A stretch of DNA of 64,000 nucleotides from CAYSYY01 sp964576115 [NCBI: uncultured Gemmatimonadota bacterium] (GCA_964576115.1 CAZNUA010000016.1:1-64000); one strand, 5' to 3'; counted from the stretch's first letter, positions 33,712 through 43,434 are shown. Numbers and translations: made by a program. The notes: generated by a model not told the origin, from the letters alone.

Positions 33712-35114
33712 AGCGCCCGGACTGCCAGTTCGCCGCTGCGAGCGGCTCCTTCGAGGGTTGAGGGCCAGCCGGTCGCCGTCCAGGCTCCCGCCAAGGCCAG
33801 ATTGGGAATCGGCGTGGCGGCCGGCGGCCGGGCGGCTTGCGAACCCGGTCCGGGAAAGAAGGTGGCCCGCCGGATGTGGACCACCTTCGCGGCCAGAAGG
33901 GGCGTGTTGCGCACCGCCGGCAGGACCGCGGCGAGTTCGTGCGTCAGAGCAGACCGGACCTGGTCGGGGGAACGCTCGAGCCAGATCCCCGAAGCCGAAC
34001 TCACCAGATCGAGATGTTGATCGCGCCCCGCATAACCGGGCGCCGCCGGCCGGACGAAGATCCACTGCAGGGGCGAACCGGTCACGGCCAGCAGCGGTTC
34101 GTCGGTGACAGGTTCGGCGAACCAGAGATGGAGATTCAGGATCGGAGCCCATTCCAGGCCGGCCCCGCGGTTCAGCGGATCGGTGTTCGCCCACTCCGGT
34201 CCCAGCAGGCGCGGCAATGCCCCGGGGGGAACGGCCGCGACCGCTCCGGCGATCTCGCGGCGTTCATTCCCCGCCCGGAGGGCTGTGACCTGTCCCGGGG
34301 AGTCGATCTCGAGGGCGTCGACCCGCACTCCCCGTCTGACCTCGCCGCCCAGCGAGACGATACGCGCCGCCACCCGCTCCCAGAGTTCAGCCAGGGGCAC
34401 GACCGACCATCCCAGAGCGGCCGCCCGGCGCGGTCCGAGAAAGGATTCGGTGACAGCCATGGCGGCCAGATCGGAGCGCACCTCTTCAGGTCGGGCGTTG
34501 AGGATCGAGGTGATGACCGGCGACCAGAAGACCTCCCGGACGGCGACGCTCTGGCGAGCCCGGTCGAGCCATTCTCCGAACGGGTTCTCGAGCCCCTCCT
34601 CTTTCAAGGTCCCCGCCTCGCGTCTGAGGCGTATCAGCGCTCGCAGCAGAACCAGACGCTCGCTCAGAGTAAGGAGCGGAAAACGGAGCAGGGCTCCCAG
34701 CAGGTGCAGCGGCGGCGGCAGTCCCCCGGCTTCCAGAACGACCGGCCGGCCGGTTTTCCCGCCCGGGGAGACCGTTCCGCTCCCCGGTGTTCGGACCGGG
34801 CCGTCATCCCGGTCCGGGCGAACCAGAAAGGGAACCCGCACCCGATCCTGTTCGAAAACCGCGTCCCCGGCGCCGGCCCGGTCGAGCAGTCCCCGCAGAG
34901 CGGTGCAGCAGCCCATCCAGACATGCTGGTTGTCGGTCAGACCGCCCCGCACCGGATCGGGAAAGCTCCCCGCCCTGCCGCCCAGACGGGAGTGACGTTC
35001 GTAGAGCACGACCGGCTCGCCGGCCCGGGCCAGGGCTTCGGCGGCCGCCAGGCCGGCTGCCCCGCCGCCGACGACGGCCCACGGCCGGCGCGTGTCCGCG
35101 GTCGGCGCAGTCAC
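33693..35114 (-). CDS. hpnE: Hydroxysqualene dehydroxylase
   Basis: A 473-residue FAD-dependent amine-oxidase-fold protein. It opens with AVVGGGAAGLAAAEALARAG (dinucleotide-binding GxGxxG) and VVLYERHSRLGGRAGSF, contains DNQHVWMGCC, and ends NLALAGAWTATGWPSTLEGAARSG, the FAD-binding C-terminal motif of the family. HpnE removes the hydroxyl from hydroxysqualene to give squalene. It directly follows HpnD (3 bp gap; GTG start), completing the HpnCDE squalene pathway from farnesyl diphosphate. Length and order match other bacteria. Confidence 0.93.
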   Translation of the reverse strand: MTAPTADTRRPWAVVGGGAAGLAAAEALARAGEPVVLYERHSRLGGRAGSFPDPVRGGLTDNQHVWMGCCTALRGLLDRAGAGDAVFEQDRVRVPFLVRPDRDDGPVRTPGSGTVSPGGKTGRPVVLEAGGLPPPLHLLGALLRFPLLTLSERLVLLRALIRLRREAGTLKEEGLENPFGEWLDRARQSVAVREVFWSPVITSILNARPEEVRSDLAAMAVTESFLGPRRAAALGWSVVPLAELWERVAARIVSLGGEVRRGVRVDALEIDSPGQVTALRAGNERREIAGAVAAVPPGALPRLLGPEWANTDPLNRGAGLEWAPILNLHLWFAEPVTDEPLLAVTGSPLQWIFVRPAAPGYAGRDQHLDLVSSASGIWLERSPDQVRSALTHELAAVLPAVRNTPLLAAKVVHIRRATFFPGPGSQAARPPAATPIPNLALAGAWTATGWPSTLEGAARSGELAVRALGVRSG

Positions 35115-35117
35115 CGG

Positions 35118-36014
35118 TTACGCTCCGCCCCGCAGCCGCCAGCGGATGAAGGCTCTGACCATGAGCCGGAGCTTGGTGAGGGTATTGAGCCCGTGACGGT
35201 GATCGAGGACGTCGAAGCCGGAGGCTTCGATTCGGTCGAGGACACCCTCGTAGAGATCGCGGAGCAGGGCCGGGCAGACCCGGGCATCACGGTCGATCAG
35301 AGGCAGCAGTCCGCCGCCTTCCTCGAGTGCCGAGCGGGCCCGCCGGGCGACTTCGCTCATGAGCGGGATCCAGCCCGCCGGCCGGTGCCCGGCGAGGATA
35401 TCCTCCTCACGTACGGCGTACTCGTTCAGCAGGTCGGCCGGCAGGTAGATCCGCCCCAGGGCGGCATCGGCCCCGACATCGCGGATGATGTTGACGTACT
35501 GCATACCGAGCCCCTGGGCCAGGGCGTGGCGCCGGGCCGTTTCGCTCCCCCCTCCGAAGGTCGCGGCGCAGACCAGACCGATCGTACCGGCGGCATAGTA
35601 GCAATACTGCTCCAGTTCGGCCCAGGTGACGTAGCGGTTCACGGTCAGGTCCTGCCTCATACCCTGAAGCAGATCGCGCAGCGCTCCGATCGGCACAGCA
35701 TGGTTGGCCACCGCGTCGGCCAGGGCGATGAACAGCGCTCCGCGCGGTTGGCCCCGCTCGATCTCATCGAGACGGGCCTCGAGACGGTCGAGTCCGCTCA
35801 GTCGTTCGGATTCAGAGAATCCTTCGGCGTCGGCCAGATCGTCCGCGACCCGGGCGAAGGAGTAGACGGCGTACAGAACCAGACGCTTGGCCCGACGCAG
35901 GGGCAGGAAGCTGTAATAGAAATTTCGCGCCGTGTGGCGGGCCAGCCGGGCGCAGGCGGTGTAGGCCTCGGCGAGCGGCACCTCGCCGCGGGTATCGGCG
36001 AGCAGGGGATGCAT
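35118..36014 (-). CDS. hpnD: Presqualene diphosphate synthase
   Basis: A 298-residue squalene/phytoene-synthase-fold protein. Aspartate-rich motifs are ARVADDLADAEG and the second IIRDVGADAALGRIYLP, both coordinating Mg2+ and diphosphate. ARNFYYSFLPLRRAKR and YCYYAAGTIGLV are family signatures. HpnD condenses two farnesyl diphosphates to presqualene diphosphate. The start at 36014 overlaps the hpnC stop as TGATG; longer in-frame sequence upstream lies inside hpnC. Middle gene of hpnC-hpnD-hpnE. Confidence 0.94.
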   Translation of the reverse strand: MHPLLADTRGEVPLAEAYTACARLARHTARNFYYSFLPLRRAKRLVLYAVYSFARVADDLADAEGFSESERLSGLDRLEARLDEIERGQPRGALFIALADAVANHAVPIGALRDLLQGMRQDLTVNRYVTWAELEQYCYYAAGTIGLVCAATFGGGSETARRHALAQGLGMQYVNIIRDVGADAALGRIYLPADLLNEYAVREEDILAGHRPAGWIPLMSEVARRARSALEEGGGLLPLIDRDARVCPALLRDLYEGVLDRIEASGFDVLDHRHGLNTLTKLRLMVRAFIRWRLRGGA

Positions 36015-36895
36015 CAGCCCGCTCTCCGGAGCCGGCCGAGCAGAGCGGCCGCAAGCAGGGCGGCTTTCCGCCCCCGGCTCAATACCGGACGGTGCGCAAG
36101 CACATCGTAGTTCTGAGCCGCGATGGCGTCGAGGATCGCCTCCCCGCCGCGGGTGAAGAGCTCGAGATCGACTTTGAACCGACCGGCGACCCGGTCGACG
36201 AGCGGGCGGCCGCGAGCAAAGAACTCCCGGGTGCGCTCCACCTCGAAGGCTATCAGGCGACGCAGGGCCGGGGTGGCCTCGCACCGTCCCAGATCGGTTT
36301 CGGCGACCCCGAAGCGTTCCCGGTCTTCGGCCGGCAGGTAAATCCGATCCATGGCCCGGTCGCGGGCCACATCCTGCCAGAAATTGGTCAGCTGCAGGGC
36401 GGTGCAGGTGGCGTCGCTCAACGGCAAGAGGGAACGGTCGCGGTAACCGAAAATCATCAGCACCAGCCGTCCGACCGGATCGGCCGAGTAGCGGCAGTAC
36501 TCCAGAACCTGATCGAAGGTGATATAGCGGTTGATGCGCTGGTCGCGGCGGTTGGCCTCGACGAGCCGGCGGAAGGGTGCGAGCGGCAGATCGAGTTCGC
36601 GACGGGTCTGCTCCAGAGCGATGAATGCGGCCGGGCGCTCACCCGCCGGCGCCCGGCAGCGGTCCCAGGTAGCCAGCAGGTGCTGCTCCCACCAGCCGAG
36701 CCGGAGCAGACGGTTTCCGGGGGCCTCGTCGCCCAGATCGTCGACGCCGCGGGCGAAAGCGTAGAGAGCGTACATGTGCCGGCGTACCGCACCCGGCAGC
36801 AGCACCGAGGCGATCGGGAAATTCTCGTAGTGCCGCCGGGTCAGCGCTTCGCACGCAGCGTAGGCTTCGTCGATGCTTTCATCGAAGACAGTCAT
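36014..36895 (-). CDS. hpnC: Hydroxysqualene synthase
   Basis: A 293-residue member of the squalene/phytoene synthase family. The two Asp-rich motifs are ARGVDDLGDEAPG and DVARDRAMDRIYLP; NFPIASVLLPGAVRRHMYALY and YCRYSADPVGRL are characteristic of HpnC. The enzyme converts presqualene diphosphate to hydroxysqualene, the step before HpnE. It is the first gene of the trio and is divergent from the membrane protein at 37025, so the promoter should be in 36896-37024. No clear Shine-Dalgarno precedes the ATG. Squalene-hopene cyclase is not in the window. Confidence 0.93.
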   Translation of the reverse strand: MTVFDESIDEAYAACEALTRRHYENFPIASVLLPGAVRRHMYALYAFARGVDDLGDEAPGNRLLRLGWWEQHLLATWDRCRAPAGERPAAFIALEQTRRELDLPLAPFRRLVEANRRDQRINRYITFDQVLEYCRYSADPVGRLVLMIFGYRDRSLLPLSDATCTALQLTNFWQDVARDRAMDRIYLPAEDRERFGVAETDLGRCEATPALRRLIAFEVERTREFFARGRPLVDRVAGRFKVDLELFTRGGEAILDAIAAQNYDVLAHRPVLSRGRKAALLAAALLGRLRRAG

Positions 36896-36974
36896 GGAAC
36901 TGCTATTCTCTATCGGGAAGCGGACGGCCGCAACGGATTCCGGTCTTCACGCAACCCCCGGGGACGTTGTACGG

Positions 36975-36988
36975 TATACATGATCATG
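36975..36988 (+). promoter_or_regulatory. Candidate -10 element (TATACA) with adjacent CATGATCATG palindrome
   Basis: In the 129-bp gap between divergent hpnC and the membrane protein gene, TATACA runs into the perfect 10-bp palindrome CATGATCATG. About 40 bp upstream of the plus-strand ATG, it is suitably placed for a -10 box, but no good -35 box is visible. A weak call. Confidence 0.3.
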
Positions 36989-37024
36989 TGGGGACGAACC
37001 CTCTTTACCGCGGGAGAGCGTACC

Positions 37025-37711
37025 ATGACGAGCCCGGAACACGGCCCCGCCGACGGCGGGGAGCACCGCCCCCGACGCGGCCACGCCCTGGCCTGGATTC
37101 TCATCTTTCTCGGCGTCCTGCTGACGATCTCGAACCTCTATGGTATCAGTGAGGGAGTTTTCTTCATCGTCCTCGGGGCCGCCTTTCTGGCCGGGTATCT
37201 CTCGAACCGCTCGTACGGCCTGCTGATCCCGGCCATGATTCTGATCGGGCTGGGATTCGGTCTGCAGGTCGCCGACTGGTACCTGTTACGGATCGACGAT
37301 CTGTGGGTGCCGCTTTTCATCGGCTTCGGTTTCATGGCGATCTGGTTCGTCGATCACCTGACCTGGAAGCAGAGCACCACCTGGCCCCTCTGGCCGGGGG
37401 GGATCCTGGTGGTCATCGGAATCTGGGGCATCGCCCTGGAGACCGGCTTCTTCCGCGACATCTGGTGGGAGTTCACCGAGATCCTCGGTCAGTGGTGGCC
37501 GGTTCTGCTCATTCTGTGGGGTGTCTGGCTGCTCGTGCGGGGACGCTCTCCAGCCGGCGAGCCCGAGCAGGTCCCGCCGGCCTCGGCCGCTCCGGCGCCC
37601 GGCCAGAGCGAGGCGCCGGACGCAGGAACAGAACCGGCCGAAGCCGAAGAGGATCGACCGCCCGAGGATGAGCTGCGCTCGGGTCCGCTCGGCGGTGGAG
37701 AAAGCGACTGA
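37025..37711 (+). CDS. LiaI/LiaF-like (DUF5668-type) polytopic membrane protein
   Basis: A 228-residue protein with paired hydrophobic helices: ALAWILIFLGVLLTISNLYG, GVFFIVLGAAFLAGYL, LLIPAMILIGLGFGLQVADW, WVPLFIGFGFMAIWFVDH, PLWPGGILVVIGIWGI and WWPVLLILWGVWLLVRG. The alternating '(L)GxxFLxxxx...WPxxLIxxGxxLL' pattern is that of DUF5668/LiaF-type N-terminal regions found in envelope-stress proteins. The C-terminal 50 residues are Pro/Glu-rich and disordered. GGAG lies about 8 nt before the ATG. Role unknown. Confidence 0.7.
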   Translation: MTSPEHGPADGGEHRPRRGHALAWILIFLGVLLTISNLYGISEGVFFIVLGAAFLAGYLSNRSYGLLIPAMILIGLGFGLQVADWYLLRIDDLWVPLFIGFGFMAIWFVDHLTWKQSTTWPLWPGGILVVIGIWGIALETGFFRDIWWEFTEILGQWWPVLLILWGVWLLVRGRSPAGEPEQVPPASAAPAPGQSEAPDAGTEPAEAEEDRPPEDELRSGPLGGGESD

Positions 37712-37719
37712 GTACACTG

Positions 37720-37739
37720 CCCCGGCCGGCCCGCCGGGG
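37720..37739. terminator. Candidate convergent terminator hairpin
   Basis: Perfect arms CCCCGGC / GCCGGGG around a 6-nt loop, in the 35-bp gap between the plus-strand membrane protein and the convergent M24 peptidase. No T-tract follows, so termination is inferred from position. Confidence 0.5.
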
Positions 37740-37746
37740 ACCTGAA

Positions 37747-39027
37747 TCAGGCGAAGGGATAGATCGGGGTAGCGGCCTGGGGAGTGTAAAGGTCTGCCCC
37801 CTCCTCGGTGATCACCATGATATCCTCGAGCCGGATCCCGAACCGGCCGTAGATGTAGATGCCCGGTTCGTTGGAGAAGGTCATCCCCGGTTCCAGAATG
37901 GTGTCCGAATCCTCGACCAGATAGTACCACTCGTGTCCGTCCAGGCCGATCCCGTGACCGAGACGGTGGGTGAAGTAGCGGTACCCCGGTCCGTACCCGC
38001 CCCGATCGATGACGAGCCGGGCGGCGCGGTCCACATCGCCGGTCAGGGCACCGGGCAGGGCGGCATCGAGGGCGGCTGACTGGGCTTCTTTGACCAGGGT
38101 CCAGACCTGGCGCTGCTCCACCGATGGTTCTCCCCAGATCCCGCTGCGGGTGATGTCGGAGGGGTATCCGCCCACCCGGGTGCCGCCGTCGAAAAGGATC
38201 GTCGTGCCCTCGCTGATGACCTCCTCCCGGCTGGTTCCGTGGGGGTACGCCGAGTTGGGACCAAAGAGGACCATCGCACCCCCGCTGTAGCCGAGCCGGG
38301 TGAAGGCCGAAGCCAGAACCCGCGAAAAATCGCTCTGCGTCATTCCCTCGGTGATCGCGTTCCAGGTCGCCTCGTAGGCGGTTATGGTGACCTGGTTGGC
38401 ATGACGCTGCAGGGCGATCTCGGCCGGGCTCTTGATCGCCCGGCAGCCGATCGTAACGGGATCGGCCGAGGCAATCTCGATCGCCGGGGCATCGGCCGCC
38501 AGACCCGTGACCACATGATAGCGGACCGTTTCTTCCAAACCGATCCGGCCGGTCCGCAGACCCCGGTCGGCCAGGATTCCGGCCACCAGTGCGTAGGGAC
38601 TCTCGTTCTCTTCCCAGGTCCTGATATCGTCGCCGAAACGGATACCCTCGGCCGCCCGCTCGCGCTCGAAGGCGGGACAAACCCAGGCCGGTTCGCCTTC
38701 GCTGGGCAGAACCAGGGCGAAGGTCCGCTCGCTGAGTCCCCACTCGAGATCGGTGAAGTAGCGCATGGCGGTACCGCCGATCATGAGAATGCCGTCGAGT
38801 CCGGCGGCAGCCATCAGACTCTGTGCTTTGGCGATCCGGCCCCACCGTTCTTCATCGGTGATTCCCGGGGGCTCGGAATCGGTCATCGGTGTCAGTTCGG
38901 CCAGCGAGGGGGGAAGATCCTGTTCGGGCAGGGATTCGGGGAGAGGAGGATGAGGCCGGCGGCCGAATCCGACCGTAGCTGCACCGGCCGCGGGCAGGGC
39001 GGAAGTGAAGAACTGACGACGCTGCAT
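37747..39027 (-). CDS. M24-family (Xaa-Pro aminopeptidase-like) metallopeptidase, exported
   Basis: A 426-residue peptidase. The N-terminus MQRRQFFTSALPAAGAATVG resembles a Tat signal (RRQFF). Residues about 55-190 form the creatinase N-terminal domain and 200-420 the pita-bread catalytic domain. Metal ligands are present: Asp in TILFDGGTRVGGYPSDITRS (two Asp), His in THRLGHGIGLDGHE, Glu in MTFSNEPGIYI and Glu in FGIRLEDIMVI. It should cleave N-terminal residues ahead of proline or a related substrate in the periplasm. It sits 36 bp downstream of an unknown secreted protein. Confidence 0.88.
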   Translation of the reverse strand: MQRRQFFTSALPAAGAATVGFGRRPHPPLPESLPEQDLPPSLAELTPMTDSEPPGITDEERWGRIAKAQSLMAAAGLDGILMIGGTAMRYFTDLEWGLSERTFALVLPSEGEPAWVCPAFERERAAEGIRFGDDIRTWEENESPYALVAGILADRGLRTGRIGLEETVRYHVVTGLAADAPAIEIASADPVTIGCRAIKSPAEIALQRHANQVTITAYEATWNAITEGMTQSDFSRVLASAFTRLGYSGGAMVLFGPNSAYPHGTSREEVISEGTTILFDGGTRVGGYPSDITRSGIWGEPSVEQRQVWTLVKEAQSAALDAALPGALTGDVDRAARLVIDRGGYGPGYRYFTHRLGHGIGLDGHEWYYLVEDSDTILEPGMTFSNEPGIYIYGRFGIRLEDIMVITEEGADLYTPQAATPIYPFA

Positions 39028-39063
39028 TATGGCCTCCTCCGGGATTCGGTCGCCGCCTCCCGA

Positions 39064-40296
39064 TCACCGGGCCCGGGAGGGAGAAGTCGGGATAGTCAGC
39101 AGCAGCTGGCCGCGATCGGCGATCGGAGCGGTAATGATACCGTGCTCGACAAGCAGGTCGAGAGCAGTGTGAACCGCCAGTTCCCAGGCTGCCAGAGTAA
39201 CCTCGCCAAGCAGATCGTCTTCACCGTAGCCGAGAGAGGTGGCGGTTTCGCTGATGGCAGGCAGAATGTCCATGAGGTGGGGCCAGAGAGCAGCTCCAGT
39301 CTCGATCGCCAGCGCTCGCAGCGAGCGGATCTCTCCCTCGGCAATGATCGGCACCCGCAGGTATCCCGCGGCATCGACTGCTTCGACCGAACGGAGCAGG
39401 ATCCGGATCGGTAACTCGGGAGGTGTACCGGTCAGGTACCAGAGCCGGTAGGCTCTGACCAGGTAGCGGGCGAGCTCTTCGGCTTCGCCCGTCTCACCTG
39501 ACCGGTCCCCCTCCATACCACCGGGGGTCGGGGGACCGAAGAGGGCCGCATACAGGTGAGAACGATCATCCCTCAGAGCGTCGAAACCGTATCGTTCCGA
39601 CGTAGGAGCGTACCTGATCAGCTGGAAGCCGGTCAGATCAAGACGGCTGAGACGGCTGCCCGGCGGGGCCAAGTCGGGTTCTACCCGGTAGACACGAAAG
39701 GCATAGTCGCGGTGAGCGGGCCCCAATCCGGCATCCCAGAAGGCCTCGTGCTGGAAGAGCCCGAGCAGGTAGGCACCCAGAACCACCCAGCCGATCCGGT
39801 TCAGGGGCAGGCGGCCGACCACGGGTAGGGCGGCAATGCTCGAGTCAAGAACCGCCCAGCGGGCCGTGAGGGTATCGGCGATCGTCACGGCCAGAGGAGC
39901 CACGGTCTCCTGCAGGCGGCGCACTCCGGCCGCATCGAGAGCCAGGGCCAGAGGCCGCCAGCGCCCGTCACCCAGCTGCCGGCCGAGGTTCTCGACCGCA
40001 ACCAGCCGCAGCAGTGATTCAAAGTCGGCCCGATCCAGCCCCAGACGCTCGCGGATACGGACGAGCGACGCTCCCCCGCCCAGTTCCACCAGCAAGGCGT
40101 GCAGGACGGGGTTGTCGAGGACGATCGGCGGAACGACCACCGTCGGGGGGGCCAGGGTCGCGACCGAGTACTCCTGAATCGTGCCCTGCCGGCCCTGAGC
40201 CATGCCCGTCCCCTGCCCCGTCGCCGGACCGGCCGGCAGGCAGAGCAGCAGCCCGATCGTCAGGAGCAGCAGAGGATGCGAAGAACGGCGTATCAT
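39064..40296 (-). CDS. Exported protein of unknown function
   Basis: A 410-residue protein with a clear signal peptide (PLLLLTIGLLLCLPAG, cleavage near ATGQ). The mature part is mainly helical, with a LERL-type region (ASLVRIRERLGLDRADFESLLRLVAVENLG), a hydrophobic stretch RIGWVVLGAYLLGLF and a C-terminal helical block (TLAAWELAVHTALDLLVEHG). No family is recognised. It lies 4 bp downstream of the FAD/Fe-S oxidoreductase, so co-expression with that enzyme and the M24 peptidase is likely. Confidence 0.55.
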   Translation of the reverse strand: MIRRSSHPLLLLTIGLLLCLPAGPATGQGTGMAQGRQGTIQEYSVATLAPPTVVVPPIVLDNPVLHALLVELGGGASLVRIRERLGLDRADFESLLRLVAVENLGRQLGDGRWRPLALALDAAGVRRLQETVAPLAVTIADTLTARWAVLDSSIAALPVVGRLPLNRIGWVVLGAYLLGLFQHEAFWDAGLGPAHRDYAFRVYRVEPDLAPPGSRLSRLDLTGFQLIRYAPTSERYGFDALRDDRSHLYAALFGPPTPGGMEGDRSGETGEAEELARYLVRAYRLWYLTGTPPELPIRILLRSVEAVDAAGYLRVPIIAEGEIRSLRALAIETGAALWPHLMDILPAISETATSLGYGEDDLLGEVTLAAWELAVHTALDLLVEHGIITAPIADRGQLLLTIPTSPSRAR

Positions 40297-40301
40297 GGTC
40301 C

Positions 40302-43300
40302 CTACTCTATCAGCCGGGCGGCCAGTACTTCCAGGGGATGGAAGGCCCGGCGCCCGGTGGCGTCGAGGATCTGATGGCGGCAGGAGGTGCCGGGGGCGAC
40401 GATGGTGCCCCGGCCCGCCAGTTTCCGGATGGCCGGGAAGAGCCGCTGCTCACCGACCGCCATCGAGAGTTCGTAGTGTTCCTTCTCGTAGCCGAACGAA
40501 CCCGCCATGCCGCAGCAGCCCGAATCGACTTCTTCCAGTTCGGTTTCGGGGAGCCAGCCGAGCACGAGATGGATGTGATCGGTCCCCGCCAGCGCTTTCT
40601 CGTGGCAGTGGCCGTGCAGGAGCAGGTGAGCCTCGTCCCAGTCCCGCGGGGTGCGGAACTGCAGGCGCGGGCCCACCTCGTCGGCCCGGGCGGCGAGCCA
40701 CTCCAGGGCCAGCCAGGCCGCATCCTTGACCGCCGCAGCCGCCTCACCCGGCACCAGGGCGGGATACTCGTCCCGCAGGGTCAGCAGCGAGGAGGGTTCG
40801 ATCCCGATGATCGGAGTGCCATCGGCGACCAGGGGCGCCCAGGCTTCGATGTTGCTCCGGGCCGCCCGTCCGGCCTGGGGCACCAGCCCCTTCGAGAGCA
40901 TCGCCCGGCCGCAGGTACCCCCGGGCAGGGGCAGCAGCTCGACCTCGTACCCGGCGGCGTCCAGGACCTTGACAGCGGCCATACCGACCTGCGGCTCGGT
41001 ATAGGTGGTGAAGGCATCGGGAAGCAGCCAGACCCGGGGGCGCTCGGGTTCGATCCCGGCCTCGGCGCCGGCGAAGGCGCCTCCGACTGCCGGCGACGGC
41101 TCCGCTGAGCCCCGGCCGCCGTCGGTGCCGCTGCGGCCCAGGTTCCGCCTCTGCCAGCGCCTGAAATGACGGGTCAGAGGGCGACGGGCGAAGGGAGGCA
41201 GGGAATGACGGCGGTCGATCTCGAGAACCCGGTCGAGCAGCCAGCGCACCGGGGCCGAACCGGCGATCCAGTTGCTCACCGGAGCGGTGGCCGAACCGAG
41301 CCGGCTCAGGGTGTCGAAGTACCCGAAGAGACGGACCCGCAGGGGAGTTCCGTGTTCGGCCCAGTAGTGTGCCAGAAACTCGGTCTTGAGCCGGGTCATG
41401 TTGACCGCACTGGGACATTCGGTGGTGCACGACTTGCATTCCAGACACAGATCGAGCGTTTCGAACAGACGCTCGGAGGCCAGACCGTCGGCCGGGACCG
41501 CGCCCGAGAGCACCGCCCGCAGGGCATTGGCCCGCCCGCGGGTGGAGTGTTCTTCGTCGCGGGTGACCATATAGGAGGGACACATCGTCCCGGTGTCGAG
41601 CTTGCGGCACTCCCCCGAACCGTTGCACATCTCCACCGCCCGGGCATACCCGCCGTCGGTCGAGAAATCGAACCAGGTCGTGACCGGGTGCGTGGTGTAG
41701 CCGGTCCCGAAACGCAGTGATTCGGTCAGCGCCGGAGCCCGCACGATCTTGCCGGGATTCATGATACCCCGGGGGTCAAAGGCGTCCTTGACCCGTTCGA
41801 AGAGCCGAACCAGCTCGGGGCCGTAGATCTTGGTGTTCAGGGCACTGCGGGCCAGCCCGTCGCCGTGCTCCCCGCACATGTTGCCGCCGTATTTCAGCAC
41901 CAGATCGCTGACACCCTCGCTGATGGCGGCCATGGTCTGGATTCCGGCCGCCTCCTTGAGGTTGATCAGGGGCCGGATGTGCAGGCACCCCGCCGAAGCG
42001 TGAGCGTAAAACGCGGCCCGGGTGTCGTTGTCGGCAAAGACCTCGAGCACATCGGCGATGTAGTCGCGCAGGTTCTCGGGGGGAACGGCTGTGTCTTCGA
42101 CGAAGGGGATCGGTTTGTGATCGCCCCGCATGCTCATCAGCAGGCCCAGACCGGCCCGGCGGACCGCCCAGACGTTCTCCTGCTGCACGGGGTCGTGCAG
42201 CAGCAGGGCCCCCACCGGACGGGACGAGGCCATGCGGGCCGCACTCACCAGCCGCTCCAGGTGGGCGGTACGTTCGGATTCGTCCTCGCCGTAGACCTCG
42301 ACCGCCAGGATCACCTCGGGAGTGCCCTCGACGAAGGTCATCCGGCGGGCCCACTCCGGCCGGCGGCGGCACAGCTCCATCAGCATGGCGTCCATCAGTT
42401 CGATCGCCGTGGGTTCCTCGGCCAGCATGGCCGGCACGGTGCCCAGGGCGGCGAGCATGTCGTCGAAGCTCAAGACCGCCAGACTGCGCCCGGGCGGGAT
42501 CGGCACCAGCCCGAGTTCGAACTCAGTGACTGTCGCCAGGGTTCCCTCACTGCCGGCGATGAGCCGGGCCAGGTTGATCGGACGGCCCGGTTCAAAGCCC
42601 TTCAGGTCGTACCCTCCCACCCGGCGCCAGTGCCGTGGATACCTCTCCTGGATGAGAGGGTAATGATCCCTGAGAAGACGCAGGACCTCACGATAGATCC
42701 CCGCCTCGAGGGTAGCCGGCGGCGGTGCCGGTCGACACCCGCCGGCCGAGACCGACACCTCATCCCCGTTCTCGATCCCGGCCCGGCGATGGGCCTCGGC
42801 CCACGAGACCGTTTCGAAGCAGGCCCGCGAGCCGTCGGCGAGAACCGCTTCGACCCGTCGCAGGTGATCGCCGGCCATGCCGTAGAGAATCGAGTGGGCG
42901 CCGGTGCCGTTATTGCCGATCACTCCGCCCACCGTGGCCCGGTTTCCGCTGGCCGGATCGGGCCCGAACATCAGTCCCGCCCCGGCCGCTTCGGCGTTCA
43001 GATGATCGAGGTAAAGCCCGGGCTGGACCGTGATCGCGGCAATATCCGGTTCGAGCCGCACGGTCGCGTTCAAATGGCGGGAAAAGTCGAGGACGACCGC
43101 CTCGCCCACAGTCTGCCCGGCCAGCGACGTGCCGCCTCCCCGGGGCAGGACCGGCACCCCCGTCTCGGCGCAACGACCGACGGTAACGGCGACATCGGCT
43201 TCAGAGCGGGGGAAGACGACCCCCAGAGGAGTGATCGAGTAGATGCTCGCATCGGTGGCATAGAGCATCCGGGTCCATAGATCGAAGCAGACTTCGCCCT

Positions 43301-43373
43301 CGAGATCTCGGGTCAGGATCCCCTCGAGTTCGGCCAGGCGCTCGGGCAGCGTGCCCTCGACAGCGGTGCTCAT
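40302..43373 (-). CDS. FAD-linked oxidase fused to Fe-S/CCG domains (D-lactate/glycolate dehydrogenase type)
   Basis: A 1023-residue fusion. Residues about 40-270 are a PCMH-type FAD domain (VLPRGGGTSLAGQTVG). The FAD-oxidase C-terminal domain follows to about 540 (HGDGLARSALNTKIYGPEL). Then come Fe-S cysteines (CNGSGECR, CLECKSCTTECPSAVN) near 570-660, and a CCG-type domain at about 800-1020 (CCGMAGSFGYEKEHYELS). The same domain order occurs in membrane-associated D-lactate and D-2-hydroxyacid dehydrogenases that pass electrons to quinone or an electron-transfer protein. Substrate is not determined by sequence. A GAGGGAGCGAGG run precedes the ATG. Confidence 0.9.
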   Translation of the reverse strand: MSTAVEGTLPERLAELEGILTRDLEGEVCFDLWTRMLYATDASIYSITPLGVVFPRSEADVAVTVGRCAETGVPVLPRGGGTSLAGQTVGEAVVLDFSRHLNATVRLEPDIAAITVQPGLYLDHLNAEAAGAGLMFGPDPASGNRATVGGVIGNNGTGAHSILYGMAGDHLRRVEAVLADGSRACFETVSWAEAHRRAGIENGDEVSVSAGGCRPAPPPATLEAGIYREVLRLLRDHYPLIQERYPRHWRRVGGYDLKGFEPGRPINLARLIAGSEGTLATVTEFELGLVPIPPGRSLAVLSFDDMLAALGTVPAMLAEEPTAIELMDAMLMELCRRRPEWARRMTFVEGTPEVILAVEVYGEDESERTAHLERLVSAARMASSRPVGALLLHDPVQQENVWAVRRAGLGLLMSMRGDHKPIPFVEDTAVPPENLRDYIADVLEVFADNDTRAAFYAHASAGCLHIRPLINLKEAAGIQTMAAISEGVSDLVLKYGGNMCGEHGDGLARSALNTKIYGPELVRLFERVKDAFDPRGIMNPGKIVRAPALTESLRFGTGYTTHPVTTWFDFSTDGGYARAVEMCNGSGECRKLDTGTMCPSYMVTRDEEHSTRGRANALRAVLSGAVPADGLASERLFETLDLCLECKSCTTECPSAVNMTRLKTEFLAHYWAEHGTPLRVRLFGYFDTLSRLGSATAPVSNWIAGSAPVRWLLDRVLEIDRRHSLPPFARRPLTRHFRRWQRRNLGRSGTDGGRGSAEPSPAVGGAFAGAEAGIEPERPRVWLLPDAFTTYTEPQVGMAAVKVLDAAGYEVELLPLPGGTCGRAMLSKGLVPQAGRAARSNIEAWAPLVADGTPIIGIEPSSLLTLRDEYPALVPGEAAAAVKDAAWLALEWLAARADEVGPRLQFRTPRDWDEAHLLLHGHCHEKALAGTDHIHLVLGWLPETELEEVDSGCCGMAGSFGYEKEHYELSMAVGEQRLFPAIRKLAGRGTIVAPGTSCRHQILDATGRRAFHPLEVLAARLIE

Positions 43374-43434
43374 CCTCGCTCCCTCTCCCAGTGCAGAACG
43401 GCGATCGGCCCGGGGCTCTGCGCCCCTGTCCGGT

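Noticed and set aside
36092-37024. Long plus-strand extension upstream of the membrane protein, reading across hpnC
   Set aside because: Only the part from 37025 has membrane-protein character and a Shine-Dalgarno; the rest is antisense to hpnC.
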